Below are positions 10,494 through 18,400 of a stretch of 43,799 bases of DNA, in pieces. The DNA is from Deltaproteobacteria bacterium (GTDB taxonomy: Bacteria > Myxococcota_A > UBA9160 > UBA4427), in the NCBI GenBank assembly GCA_019310385.1, contig JAFDEK010000047.1, positions 1 through 43,799 on the forward strand, in the 5' to 3' direction. Each line of letters starts with the position of its first letter. Position 1 is the stretch's first letter. The notes under the pieces were generated by a model. That model worked only from the letters and a program-made list of their open reading frames with translations. It was not told the origin of the DNA and made no database searches. The position numbers and the translations under genes were made by a program.

Positions 10494-11173
10494 GCCTCTT
10501 CCGATCGCAGCCAGAGCTCCGCCAGGGCCAGGTCCTCGGGCAGGGTGATCTTGAAGTTCCGCGGCCCCCCCTCCACGATCCGCACGGGCAGCCCGAGCTG
10601 CTCCACCAGCTGCGCGTCGTCGGTGCCGATCCGGCCCTCGGCCCGGGCCTTCGCCATGGCGTCGCGCAGGATCTCGACCCGAAAGACCTGTGGGGTCTGG
10701 GCCGCCCAGCACTCTTCGCGCGGTGGCGTCCCCAGCACCACTCCGGAGCGAACCCGCTTGATGGTATCGCGTACCGGCTGGGCGAGGATCGCGGCCCCCA
10801 TCTCCCGGGCGGCCGCGATCACGCGACTCACCTCGTCGCGACCCACCAGGCAGCGGGCGGCGTCGTGGACGGCCACCATCTCGACCTCCTCGCCGAGGGA
10901 GGCGAGCCCCGCCGCGACCGAGTCCTGCCGCTCGGCCCCGCCCACCACGGGAGGGAGGAGCTTGGGGATGTGGGAGAGATCGAGGGCCCCGAAGCGCTCC
11001 ATGTCGCTCTGCGCCACCACGGGAATCACGCCATCGATCTCGGGTACGGCGGCGAGTCCCTCCAGGGATCGAACGACCAGGGCTTTGCCCAACAGCGGGA
11101 CGAAGGCCTTGGGCAGGGAATGGCTCAAGCGAGCACCCCGCCCGGCCGCAAGTATCAGCGCAACCACCTTCAT
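10466..11173 (-). CDS. ispD: 2-C-methyl-D-erythritol 4-phosphate cytidylyltransferase
   Basis: Third step of the MEP isoprenoid pathway: CTP plus methylerythritol phosphate gives CDP-methylerythritol. The 235-residue protein has the nucleotide-binding LILAAGRGARL at the N-terminus with the following PKAFVPL lysine, VHDAARCLV for metal and substrate binding, AAQTPQVFR, TDDAQLVE and the closing NFKITLPEDL. The last residues (MSEEKQ) come from the 17-bp repeat shared with the ispF start. ATG 11173 has no obvious Shine-Dalgarno sequence, although TAAACT lies 8 bases upstream. The gene is divergent from the tolC-like gene across 88 bp. Confidence 0.96.
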   Translation of the reverse strand: MKVVALILAAGRGARLSHSLPKAFVPLLGKALVVRSLEGLAAVPEIDGVIPVVAQSDMERFGALDLSHIPKLLPPVVGGAERQDSVAAGLASLGEEVEMVAVHDAARCLVGRDEVSRVIAAAREMGAAILAQPVRDTIKRVRSGVVLGTPPREECWAAQTPQVFRVEILRDAMAKARAEGRIGTDDAQLVEQLGLPVRIVEGGPRNFKITLPEDLALAELWLRSEEAEAMSEEKQ

Positions 11174-11261
11174 GGCGGGGGAGTTTAGGCCGAGCTCGCC
11201 ATCGCCGCCGCCGGGCGCGGTTTTCGAGGGAGGCTGTTAGAGTCCGCCTCGGAGGATTGCC

Positions 11262-12980
11262 ATGAGACCGCTCGCCACTCTACTCAAGCCCGCTGCCGCA
11301 CTACTCAACAGCGCTGCCGCGTTGCTCATCACTGCTGCCGCGATCGTTTCGCTCGCTCTGCCTTCTGGGGCCGCCGCACAGGACGAGACTGATTCCGCGG
11401 GCGGTGGAGCCGGCCGGGCGAGGACCCGCGAAGCCGTGGAGGGCGAGAAGACCGGCGTCTACCGCGGCAGACGGCTCACGCCCAGCAAGGAGAACCTCCC
11501 GGAGCTGCGCATCGCCCTCAGCGACTCCATCGAGACGGGCATCAAGCACAACCTCAACGTCGAGGTTCAGCGCTACAACCCGATGATCGCCGGGGAGGCC
11601 GCCGAGGCGGCCTGGGGCGCCTACGACCCGAACTTCTCCCTCGAACTGGGCTACCTGAACGCCGAGGTCCCGACCGCCACGATCCTCCAGGGCTCGGATA
11701 CCATGAAGACCGACGGCAACATCGGCTTCGGGGGCCTCATCCCGCTGCTCGGCGGTACCTATCAGGTTGGCTACACGGGCATCGAGAACGCCGGCGACAT
11801 GCCGGTCTCCGCCATCGAGCCCGAGTACCGCTCCATCGTGGGACTCGGTGTCGACGTTCCCCTGCTGAAGGATCTCCTCCACCACGAAGCGTGGATGACC
11901 ATCGAGACGAGCGCGTTGCAGCACTATTCCTCTCTCGATTCCTTCCGCAACGACCTGATCGACGTGATCTTCGGCATCGAGAGCGCCTACTGGAGGGTCG
12001 TCGCCACGGCCGAGCAGCTGCGGGTCGCCTGGAAGAGCCTCGATACCGCACAGGCCCTGCTGGACCAGACCGAGATCCAGTACGAGGTGGGCGTCGTCTC
12101 CAAGGTCGAGGTCGTCCAGGCCGAGGCCGGCGTGGCAGACCGGGAGTTTCGCCTGATCGTCGCCGACGCCGACCACGGCAACGCCCAGGACGTCCTGCTC
12201 GACCTGGTCTACGGGACCCGCCTGCGGGGGGACAGTCGCGTCAACGTCGTCGCCACCGACAATCCCGAGGACTACGTCACCTACGACATCGATCCGGGGG
12301 CCTCCGTGCAGAAGGCCTTCGTGCATCGGCCCGACCTCGCCATCGCTCGGCGCACTATCCAGGAGGACGAGGTCCAGCTGCGCTTCGCGAAGAACCAGCG
12401 CCTGCCGGGCCTCAACGTGCAGTTCGACTACGGTCTACAGGGGCTGGCGGGCAAGCCGAATTCGGGCTGTCAGTTCGGCTGCACCCCACCCACGGTGGGC
12501 GATACCTTCGGCGACGCCTTCCGCAGCATGGGGGACAATCCCTCCTACGAGGTTCGCGGCGTCTTTTCGATTCCGATCCCCAACACCGCCGCCCGCAGGC
12601 GGGTGCGCCTGACCCGGTTCGAGCTGCGCCAGAGCAGCAGCCAGGCGAAGCGGCTCGAGCAGTCCATCATCGTCGCGGTACGCCGGGCGGCTCGCGCCCT
12701 CGAGGCGTCACAACGCGGAATCGTGGCGGCCGAGCGCGCTCGGGTGGCCTCGGCGGAGCAGCTGCGCGCCGAGCGCATCCGCCTCGAGCACGGCGAGTCC
12801 ACCCCCTTCGACGTGCTCCTCAAGGAGGAGACCCTGGTGCAGGCGGAGAGCCAGAAGATCGCCGCTCTCGAGACCTACCGCACCGCGATCGCGTCACTGG
12901 ATCGCGAGCAGGGCACCACCCTGGAGTCGCGCAAGATCCAGTTCGACGAGGTGCTCTCCCAGCAGGGCCCTCTGCGCTAG
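11262..12980 (+). CDS. TolC-family outer-membrane channel protein
   Basis: Probable outer-membrane exit duct for an efflux pump or type I secretion system. ATG 11262 has GGAGG 6 bases upstream. A signal peptide runs to about residue 40 (SGAAAQ); its hydrophobic core comes from a triplicated 21-bp unit. The 572-residue protein then shows the two-fold OEP pattern: long helical stretches (about 230-310 and 450-545, for example KRLEQSIIVAVRRAARALEASQ) alternating with beta segments (FSLELGYLNAEV, YQVGYTGIEN, VRGVFSIPIP). A Cys pair (CQFGC) lies mid-protein. No adaptor or inner-membrane pump gene is adjacent, so its partner is unknown. Confidence 0.9.
   Translation: MRPLATLLKPAAALLNSAAALLITAAAIVSLALPSGAAAQDETDSAGGGAGRARTREAVEGEKTGVYRGRRLTPSKENLPELRIALSDSIETGIKHNLNVEVQRYNPMIAGEAAEAAWGAYDPNFSLELGYLNAEVPTATILQGSDTMKTDGNIGFGGLIPLLGGTYQVGYTGIENAGDMPVSAIEPEYRSIVGLGVDVPLLKDLLHHEAWMTIETSALQHYSSLDSFRNDLIDVIFGIESAYWRVVATAEQLRVAWKSLDTAQALLDQTEIQYEVGVVSKVEVVQAEAGVADREFRLIVADADHGNAQDVLLDLVYGTRLRGDSRVNVVATDNPEDYVTYDIDPGASVQKAFVHRPDLAIARRTIQEDEVQLRFAKNQRLPGLNVQFDYGLQGLAGKPNSGCQFGCTPPTVGDTFGDAFRSMGDNPSYEVRGVFSIPIPNTAARRRVRLTRFELRQSSSQAKRLEQSIIVAVRRAARALEASQRGIVAAERARVASAEQLRAERIRLEHGESTPFDVLLKEETLVQAESQKIAALETYRTAIASLDREQGTTLESRKIQFDEVLSQQGPLR
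11280..11342. repeat. 3 x 21-bp repeat encoding the signal-peptide core
   Basis: Units 11280-11300, 11301-11321 and 11322-11342 are in frame and encode LLKPAAA, LLNSAAA and LLITAAA, the hydrophobic region of the TolC-like signal peptide. Confidence 0.85.
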
Positions 12981-12982
12981 AA

Positions 12983-13000
12983 GCCGTTTGCTAAAACGGC
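12983..13000 (+). terminator. Hairpin directly after the tolC-like stop
   Basis: GCCGTTT-gcta-AAACGGC is a perfect 7-bp stem with a 4-base loop, 2 bp past the stop codon. No U-tract follows. Probable end or attenuation point of the tolC-like transcript. Confidence 0.45.
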
Positions 13001-13181
13001 GTTCGATCCGATCCGAAGAAGAGCTCCGGTCCAGATCGAACCGAAGCCCCGGTACTGGCGTCACACTTGCGGCAGCCGTGGGTTCCGATATCCCTGCATG
13101 GCGCCGGACGGAGTCTTGGAGCACCCTCCGAGAGCGCCACCGGCGGGGTCCGTGGTCGAAATACCGCAGCCGAGCGGACGT

Positions 13182-13223
13182 ACGCAAACGGACACAGGCA
13201 AGCGAACCCAGGCAAGCGGAGGT
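13182..13223. repeat. 3 x 14-bp repeat abutting the bactofilin Shine-Dalgarno site
   Basis: Units at 13182, 13196 and 13210 share RGCAARCG at an exact 14-bp period; the third runs into the GGAGGT ribosome binding site. The 13001-13229 leader shows no other clear signal. Confidence 0.65.
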
Positions 13224-13229
13224 CGAATC

Positions 13230-13877
13230 GTGGGTCTCTTCGGGGGCAGGAAGGACGAGGAAGGAGCAACCCGCGCAAGCTCGGGGGAGAGGGCCGCGAA
13301 GAGCGAGACGCGGCCGAACCCGGAAGGCAAGACGAAAGCCGAGACAAAAGGCAAGACAAGGGGGGGAGGCGGAGCTTCGAGTCGAAGCGACGCCACGGCC
13401 TCGGGAGTCGGGAGCACGGGCTCCCGCCACCAGGCCACCAAGGATCGCGGCACTGCGCCGCAGAGCGGAGGGGACAGCGTGGCGAACATTGGCAAGTCGA
13501 TCGTGTTCAAGGGCGATCTCACTGGTGACGAAGACCTGATCATCGACGGCAACATCGAGGGGCGCGTCCAGCTGCCCAGCCATCAGCTCACCATCGGAGC
13601 CCATGGCAAGGTCACCGCGGAGATCGAGGCCAAGTCGGTGATCATCGTCGGCCGCGTCGCGGGCAACGTGAACGCCACCGAGCGCGTCGAGGTGCAAGCT
13701 AGCGGTATCGTGGATGGAGACATCCGCAGCCCCCGGCTGCTGGTCCAGGAGGGGGCGGTGGTGAACGGCTCCATCGAGATGAGCAAGAGCCAGGCACCGC
13801 TTTCCGCCGCGAAGCCCGAAGCCAAGACCCCCCCGATGGCGGTTCCCGACGCCCAGCAAGCTCGCAAGAACGCCTGA
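13230..13877 (+). CDS. Bactofilin
   Basis: Self-assembling beta-helical cytoskeletal polymer, usually membrane-associated and involved in cell shape, envelope growth or polar organisation. GTG 13230 has a near-ideal ribosome binding site (GGAGGT, 6-base gap) and gives the typical opening (M/V)GLFGGRKDEE. Upstream in-frame sequence lacks these features. The 215-residue protein has a Lys/Gly/Ser-rich N-terminal tail to about 85, then the bactofilin beta-helix at about 88-185 (IVFKGDLTGDEDLIIDGNIEG, VIIVGRVAGNVNATERVEV, GIVDGDI, LLVQEGAVVNGSIEM). A disordered Pro/Ala/Lys tail follows. It is flanked by terminators and probably forms its own transcription unit. Confidence 0.93.
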   Translation: MGLFGGRKDEEGATRASSGERAAKSETRPNPEGKTKAETKGKTRGGGGASSRSDATASGVGSTGSRHQATKDRGTAPQSGGDSVANIGKSIVFKGDLTGDEDLIIDGNIEGRVQLPSHQLTIGAHGKVTAEIEAKSVIIVGRVAGNVNATERVEVQASGIVDGDIRSPRLLVQEGAVVNGSIEMSKSQAPLSAAKPEAKTPPMAVPDAQQARKNA

Positions 13878-13904
13878 GCACTCGAACACCTGAGCGCGCG
13901 AGGC
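13873..13904. repeat. 2 x 16-bp imperfect repeat over the bactofilin stop
   Basis: Units 13873-13888 and 13889-13904 both begin cctgagc, so the stop codon TGA is repeated 16 bp downstream. The unit ends have diverged. Confidence 0.55.
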
Positions 13905-13916
13905 AGAGTCGTATCC

Positions 13917-13955
13917 AAACGGCCCCGGAAGCCCAATCGGCTTCCGGGGCCGTTT
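13917..13955. terminator. Strong bidirectional terminator between bactofilin and secF
   Basis: A perfect 17-bp stem (left arm 13917-13933, right arm 13939-13955) with a 5-base loop. It has AAA at its 5' base and TTT at its 3' base, so it reads as a terminator from either side. It sits between convergent genes, as expected for a shared terminator. Confidence 0.85.
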
Positions 13956-13972
13956 GCTATTGGGGGAGCCCC

Positions 13973-13996
13973 TCGCGCTACTTCTCGCGTTACTTC
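13973..13996. repeat. 2 x 12-bp duplication over the secF stop
   Basis: tcgcgctacttc (13973-13984) and tcgcgttacttc (13985-13996) differ by one base. On the minus strand each reads GAAGTARCGCGA, so the secF Lys-stop context is copied once downstream (TAA, then TAG). Confidence 0.85.
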
Positions 13997-14928
13997 TTGG
14001 AGGCCCCGGCGACACCGCCGAAGCGCTGCTCGAGCAGGAGGAGGGTCGGCGATGCGATGTAGACCGAGGAGTAGGTGCCGACCAGCACGCCGATGATCAT
14101 CGCGAAGGCGAAGGGGCGAATGACCTCGCCACCGAGGAAGAAGAGCGCGCCCAGGGCGAGCAGGGTGGTCGCCGAGGTGAGCACCGTGCGCGACAGCGTC
14201 TGGTTGACGCTCAGGTTCAGGACTTCGGGCAGATCCACCTTGGTGTGGACGGCCAGGTTCTCGCGAATGCGATCGTAGATGATGATGGTGTCGTTGAGGC
14301 TGTAGCCCAGGATCGCGAGCATGGCGGCCAGGATGCGCAGATCGAACTCCATGCCCAGGATGACGAAGATCCCCGCAGTGATCGAGATGTCGTGGAGCAC
14401 AGCCACGATGGCGCCGGGAGCAAAGCGCGAGCTGAAGCGGAACGCGATGTAGATGAGAATCACCACGCTCGCCCAGAAGAGCGCGAGCATGCCGTCGTTG
14501 CGCAGCTCTTTACCGACCCGCGGGCCCACGAACTCCACGCGCTGCACGACGGGCGGACCCACTGCTCCGGCGAGGCCGGCCTTGATGAGCTCGACGCGAT
14601 CGCGGCTGCCCTCTCCGACCTGGTTGATGTCGCCCTTGAAGCGGATCAGGAACTCGTTCTCCCCGAGGTCCCCGTAGCGCACCACGCTGGCGTTATCGAC
14701 TCCCTCGATGGCGCCCAGGACATCCCGAATGGGCCCTTCGCTGGCCTCGACCTCCGGAGCGAACTTGACCTGGATCTCCGTGCCGCCCGCGAAGTCGATG
14801 CCCAGCCGCACGCCGCGGACGGGAATCGCAATCAGGGAGGCCGAGAGCAGGCCGAGCGAGAGCAAGGCGCAGAGTCCGCGCTTCCCGATGAAGTCGATGT
14901 TGGTTCCCGGCTTGACGAGCTCGATCAT
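13990..14928 (-). CDS. secF: Protein translocase subunit SecF
   Basis: Inner-membrane subunit of SecDF, which uses the proton-motive force to help pull proteins out of the SecYEG channel. The 312-residue protein has six predicted membrane segments. The N-terminal segment is followed by GIDFAGGTEIQV, the family signature. After the periplasmic domain the C-terminal five-helix bundle carries ILGYSLNDTIIIYDRIREN, the conserved region with the functionally important Asp and Arg. ATG 14928 follows secD by 72 bp, a gap holding a 21-bp near-duplication. The stop codon lies in a 12-bp duplication. Confidence 0.96.
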   Translation of the reverse strand: MIELVKPGTNIDFIGKRGLCALLSLGLLSASLIAIPVRGVRLGIDFAGGTEIQVKFAPEVEASEGPIRDVLGAIEGVDNASVVRYGDLGENEFLIRFKGDINQVGEGSRDRVELIKAGLAGAVGPPVVQRVEFVGPRVGKELRNDGMLALFWASVVILIYIAFRFSSRFAPGAIVAVLHDISITAGIFVILGMEFDLRILAAMLAILGYSLNDTIIIYDRIRENLAVHTKVDLPEVLNLSVNQTLSRTVLTSATTLLALGALFFLGGEVIRPFAFAMIIGVLVGTYSSVYIASPTLLLLEQRFGGVAGASKK

Positions 14929-14965
14929 GACGATCGATCCTCCGCTACTTGGGACTCTTTGGAAG

Positions 14966-15007
14966 CCCGCTGCAGGCGCCTCTGCGCCCGCCGCAGGCGC
15001 CTAGATG
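14966..15007. repeat. 2 x 21-bp near-duplication over the secD stop
   Basis: Units 14966-14986 and 14987-15007 share cccgcYgcaggcgcct. The second unit contains the secD stop codon (TAG); the first is its copy in the secD-secF gap. Confidence 0.75.
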
Positions 15008-16590
15008 GACAGCTCGGCGACCCGCTTCGTCCCCGGATAGATCTGGAAGAGGAGTCGGGTCACGACCAGAGCCGAGAAAACGCTCGTAAGGATGCCCACG
15101 GAGAGCGTCACGGCGAAGCCCTTGATGGGCCCGGTTCCGAACTCGAAGAGCACCAGGGCCGTGATGAGGGTCGTGATGTTCGCGTCCAGCACGGTCCACG
15201 TCGCCTTGCTGAAACCCGTCGCAATGCCGGCCCGCACCGTCTTGCCCGAACGCAGCTCTTCACGAATCCGCTCGAAGATGATCACGTTGGCGTCCACCGC
15301 CATGCCCACGGTCAGCACGAGACCCGCGATGCCGGGAAGGGTCAACGTGGCCTCGAAGAGCGACATCAGCCCGATCAGCATCACCAGGTTCGTCACCAGT
15401 GCGAAGCTCGCATACACGCCCGAGAGTCGGTAGTAGAAGATCCCGAAGGTCAGGATCAGGACGAGCCCCACCAGCGAGGCCCGCAGACCCCGGTCGATGG
15501 AGTCCTGGCCGAGGGCCGGACCGACCGTGCGCTCCTCCTCGATGATGACCGGCACCGAGAGGGAGCCCGCGCGCAGCACGACGGCGAGATCCGCGGCCTC
15601 CTGAGAGCTGAAACGCCCGGTGATCTGCCCGCGCGAGGAGATCCGGTTCCGGATCACCGGCGCGCTGTAGATCTGGTGGTCGAGGATGATCGCCAGGCGC
15701 TCCCCTACGCTCGCCTCGGTGAGATCCCCGAACTTGCGGCCACCTTCGGGATTGAACTGGAAGTTCACGATGGGCCGCTGTTGTTGATCGAAGCCGACCC
15801 GGGCGTCATCGAGGTAGTCCCCGGTGAGGTCCGGCGCGATCTTGACCAGGTAGGCGCCCACCACGGCCTGGGTCTCCGAGTCCACCTCGAAGAGGATCTC
15901 CTGGCCCTCCGGCAGGCCGTCGGGGAAGCCCGCGAGGAGCGCCTCCTCGTTGGCCGCGCTGTCGATCACGATCTTGAATTCGAGGAATCCCGTGGATTTG
16001 AGCAGGTCCCGGGCGCGTCCGCGGTCGATCTGGCCGCCCGGGATCTGGACCAGCACCCGATCGCGGCCCTGACGCGTGACCACCGAGTCGGGAATGCCGC
16101 GCTCGGGGTCGTCGATGCGTCGGCGCAGCACCTCGAGCACCTGCAGCATGGTGCGCTCGCGGATCTCCTGGGACCAGTCGTCGGTGAGCCCGTAGGCGAC
16201 CGAGAGCTCTCCCTCCGGCTCGGCCGCGAGGACCCCGCTGTCGGTGGCCGCCGAGCGGATCTTGGCCAGATCCTCCTCGCTACTCGCTTCCAGGAGCAGG
16301 CGGCCGTCCACCACCAGGGCGGATGCGGGCACCACGTCGTCGTCGGCGAGGATCTCGACCAGATTGGAGCGTTGGAACTCGAGCTCGTGCTCCATGGCGG
16401 CGCCGATCTCGACGCCCACGACCCAGTGGAAGCCGCCCTGCAGGTCGAGGCCCCAGCGCAGGCCGTCGTCGGGGAGCCACCCACTGCTCACCCGCTGCTC
16501 CTTGGGAATGAAGTTTGCGACGGTCACGAAGGTGAAGAGCAAGATCACCGCCGCCACCGCCCCCACGCGCCATCTCAGGCTACCGCTCAC
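15001..16590 (-). CDS. secD: Protein translocase subunit SecD
   Basis: Partner of SecF in proton-driven protein export. The 529-residue protein begins with a membrane segment (VGAVAAVILLFTFVTVANF). It continues with the WGLDLQGGFHWVVGV signature (about 45-60), a large periplasmic region (P1 domain, about 60-340) and five C-terminal membrane helices. The conserved VGMAVDANVIIFERIREELRSG segment includes the Asp and Arg needed for proton coupling. The start is GTG 16590, overlapping the yajC stop (GTGA). Gene order yajC-secD-secF is standard. Confidence 0.97.
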   Translation of the reverse strand: MSGSLRWRVGAVAAVILLFTFVTVANFIPKEQRVSSGWLPDDGLRWGLDLQGGFHWVVGVEIGAAMEHELEFQRSNLVEILADDDVVPASALVVDGRLLLEASSEEDLAKIRSAATDSGVLAAEPEGELSVAYGLTDDWSQEIRERTMLQVLEVLRRRIDDPERGIPDSVVTRQGRDRVLVQIPGGQIDRGRARDLLKSTGFLEFKIVIDSAANEEALLAGFPDGLPEGQEILFEVDSETQAVVGAYLVKIAPDLTGDYLDDARVGFDQQQRPIVNFQFNPEGGRKFGDLTEASVGERLAIILDHQIYSAPVIRNRISSRGQITGRFSSQEAADLAVVLRAGSLSVPVIIEEERTVGPALGQDSIDRGLRASLVGLVLILTFGIFYYRLSGVYASFALVTNLVMLIGLMSLFEATLTLPGIAGLVLTVGMAVDANVIIFERIREELRSGKTVRAGIATGFSKATWTVLDANITTLITALVLFEFGTGPIKGFAVTLSVGILTSVFSALVVTRLLFQIYPGTKRVAELSI

Positions 16591-16988
16591 GATCCTGCGC
16601 CTCCCTTGCCCGGCTTCGCCTCTCCGGCCTTGTCCCCGCCGGCCTTCTCCCCGGCGGCCTTTTGCTCCTCGGGCTTCACCACGCGCTCGACACGCGCCTG
16701 TTCGACCTCTACGTGCACCGGGGCGCCCTTGACCTTGCCGACCTCGAGCACGAAGATGTTCTCCTTTACCGCCGAAATCCTACCGTGAAGTCCGCCGGAG
16801 GTGATCACTTCGTCACCCTTCCCGGCCGCCTTTAGGGTGGCCTCGTGCTCCTTCTGGCGCTTCTGCTGTGGGCGCAGGACCAGCAGGAACCAGATCGCGC
16901 CCAGGGCCGCGAGCATGATGAAGAAGCTGAAGTCAGGCCCCTGGGCCGCTGCGGCCTGAAGGGTCACCGCCGTCGGTATGGCGTTCAT
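16587..16988 (-). CDS. yajC: Sec translocase accessory protein YajC
   Basis: Small inner-membrane protein associated with SecDF. The 133-residue protein has one membrane helix (about 20-40, FFIMLAALGAIWFLLVLRPQQ) followed by the family hallmark QQKRQKEHEATLKAAGKGDEV and a small beta domain (ITSGGLHGRI, KENIFVLEVG). The usual length is about 110. The extra C-terminus is a low-complexity Lys/Ala/Gly/Glu tail built from a 15-bp repeat (16625-16669). ATG 16988 overlaps the spoIID-like stop (ATGA) and its own stop overlaps secD, so the three are translationally coupled. Confidence 0.95.
   Translation of the reverse strand: MNAIPTAVTLQAAAAQGPDFSFFIMLAALGAIWFLLVLRPQQKRQKEHEATLKAAGKGDEVITSGGLHGRISAVKENIFVLEVGKVKGAPVHVEVEQARVERVVKPEEQKAAGEKAGGDKAGEAKPGKGGAGS
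16625..16669. repeat. 3 x 15-bp repeat in the yajC 3' end
   Basis: Units beginning cggcctt at 16625, 16640 and 16655 are in frame and encode the repetitive (E/D)KAGG-type tail of YajC. Confidence 0.75.
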
Positions 16989-18277
16989 TGTCCCGCTCCC
17001 CCCGCGGCTACCGCCGCGCTACTCCTCTCGCCGCTCTTTTCGCCGGTCTTTTCGCCGGTCTCTTCGCCGAGGACGGCGACACCCCGGCCGTCGAGGGTCT
17101 CGAGGCGAGTGCCCGGATAGAAGTGCTCGAGGATCTCCCGGTAGCTCTTGCCGCGCAGCGCCATGCCCTGGGCCCCCCACTGGCTCATTCCGACTCCGTG
17201 CCCCCGGCCGGTGCCCACGAAAACCACGCTCTCCTCTCGATTTCGCACCTCGAAGAGCGTGCTGCGCAGCTCTTCGTCACCCAGGGCCCCGCGCAGAGCG
17301 CGGCCACCCAGCCGGGCACGACCCCTTGTCCCTTCGAACTCGATCTCGAGCACCCGCCCGCTCGCAGAGCGCCCGAGGACCCGGGCCCGGCGAACGGGGC
17401 CCACGGAGTGCCCGGAAGCCGCCAGGACGCGCCCCATGGCTTCGGAGGACAGCTCCAGCCTCCAATAGGTGTCCGGAGAGTCCTCCTCGCTCTCGACCTC
17501 GACGCTGCTCAGGTAGGGCACGGGCTTACCCCAGACCTCCTCGGCGCTGGCGGTGCGTCCGCCGGACGCGGAATGGTAGACCGCCAGAGCGGGCTCTCCA
17601 GCATGGACGAGCACCTCCCCGCGCGTAGATGCCACGGCAGCGCGCACCGAGGGCGTCTCTGCCGCCACGCCGCGATAGACCTGACTCCCGGTGCCGGCGA
17701 GGAGATCCCAGTCCTGATCGCGGCGGCTGGCGGCCTGGTGGAGGGCGTAGCTGCGGCACGCCACCGCCTGGGCGCGCAACGCCTCCTCCCGCCAGCTGGA
17801 GTACATCTCCGCACCCAAGGTACCCGCGACGTAGCTCTCCATGGGAACCTCGTTCACCACGGCGAGACCGCGATCGACCGGCAGCACCACCAATGCGCCT
17901 TGCACGCGAAAGCTGCCACTGCTGTCTGCCACTCCCCTGCCGCGCGCGCTGGCGCTGCCGACCCACAATGTCGCACCGGCCCCAGTTCCACCGGCCCCAG
18001 TCCCGCCGGCCCCATCGCTGCGCCAGCGGCGCAACGTAGAGCCCCCATCGACGCGCAGCCCCCGCCGCGTCCGCTCGATCTTCTTGCGTCCGAGGCCCGC
18101 TCCCTCCACGGCGATCGGCCCTTCGACCTCGAGGATCCGGACCCGCACGACCATGCCTTCGCTCATGCCGTCGCTCATGCCGTCGCCGGGTTCACCCCCC
18201 ACACCGCGACCGGCGGCGAGTAGACCGATGGCCACGGCTGCAAGGGAGGCGATGCGCGCGAAGGTCACCTGATCCAC
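16985..18277 (-). CDS. SpoIID/LytB-domain protein (secreted cell-wall enzyme)
   Basis: SpoIID-family proteins are lytic transglycosylases acting on glycan strands lacking stem peptides; outside spore-formers their role is poorly known. GTG 18277 is chosen because AGGAG lies 6 bases upstream and it is followed by a signal or anchor segment (FARIASLAAVAIGLLAAG). An ATG at 18328 would add 17 Arg-rich residues. The 430-residue protein shows the SpoIID domain at about 145-400: VPMESYVAGTLGAEM, LRAQAVACRSYAL, QVYRG, YHSASGGRT, GRGHGVGMSQWGAQGMA. It contains three internal short tandem repeats and ends in a Gly/Glu/Lys repeat. It heads the yajC-secD-secF operon. Confidence 0.9.
   Translation of the reverse strand: MDQVTFARIASLAAVAIGLLAAGRGVGGEPGDGMSDGMSEGMVVRVRILEVEGPIAVEGAGLGRKKIERTRRGLRVDGGSTLRRWRSDGAGGTGAGGTGAGATLWVGSASARGRGVADSSGSFRVQGALVVLPVDRGLAVVNEVPMESYVAGTLGAEMYSSWREEALRAQAVACRSYALHQAASRRDQDWDLLAGTGSQVYRGVAAETPSVRAAVASTRGEVLVHAGEPALAVYHSASGGRTASAEEVWGKPVPYLSSVEVESEEDSPDTYWRLELSSEAMGRVLAASGHSVGPVRRARVLGRSASGRVLEIEFEGTRGRARLGGRALRGALGDEELRSTLFEVRNREESVVFVGTGRGHGVGMSQWGAQGMALRGKSYREILEHFYPGTRLETLDGRGVAVLGEETGEKTGEKSGERSSAAVAAGGAGQ
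17028..17069. repeat. 12-bp tandem repeat at the spoIID-like 3' end
   Basis: Units tcgccgctcttt, tcgccggtcttt and tcgccggtctct at 17028, 17040 and 17052, then a partial fourth. They encode a GEKT/GEKS-type C-terminal tail in frame. Confidence 0.85.
17974..18018. repeat. 3 x 15-bp repeat inside the spoIID-like gene
   Basis: Units at 17974-17988, 17989-18003 and 18004-18018 (core ccggcccca) encode GGTGA-type repeats in a linker before the SpoIID domain. Confidence 0.8.
18152..18187. repeat. 3 x 12-bp repeat after the spoIID-like signal peptide
   Basis: catgccttcgct, catgccgtcgct and catgccgtcgcc at 18152, 18164 and 18176 encode DGMS/EGM repeats just after the membrane segment. Confidence 0.85.
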
Positions 18278-18285
18278 CCTCGTCT

Positions 18286-18311
18286 CCTCGCGACGGATCC
18301 TCGCGACTGGC
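18286..18311. repeat. 2 x 13-bp repeat upstream of the spoIID-like start
   Basis: cctcgcgacggat (18286-18298) and cctcgcgactggc (18299-18311) lie between the proposed promoter and the start codon. Confidence 0.65.
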
Positions 18312-18318
18312 GAGCGGT

Positions 18319-18347
18319 GATATCGCACGAAGTCCGCGTCAGGTCAA
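18319..18347 (-). promoter_or_regulatory. Candidate sigma-70 promoter of the spoIID-yajC-secDF operon
   Basis: On the minus strand TTGACC (18347-18342) and GATATC (18324-18319) are 17 bp apart. The -35 box matches the consensus at 5 of 6 positions, the -10 box only at 3 of 6. It lies in the gap after metK, about 40 bp before the start codon. Confidence 0.45.
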
Positions 18348-18400
18348 GGAAAACCGTTGCCGTTGCGAGATCTCGCCGGCCTGGGGCGCCCCCTCCCCCA

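Noticed and set aside
13954..16788. A 944-codon plus-strand open frame opposite secF, secD and yajC, and similar long frames opposite uvrC (4624-6726) and uvrB-cysS (6428-8923)
   Set aside because: These are mirror frames of GC-rich genes. The opposite strand encodes clear, complete families; the antisense products have no recognisable domains.
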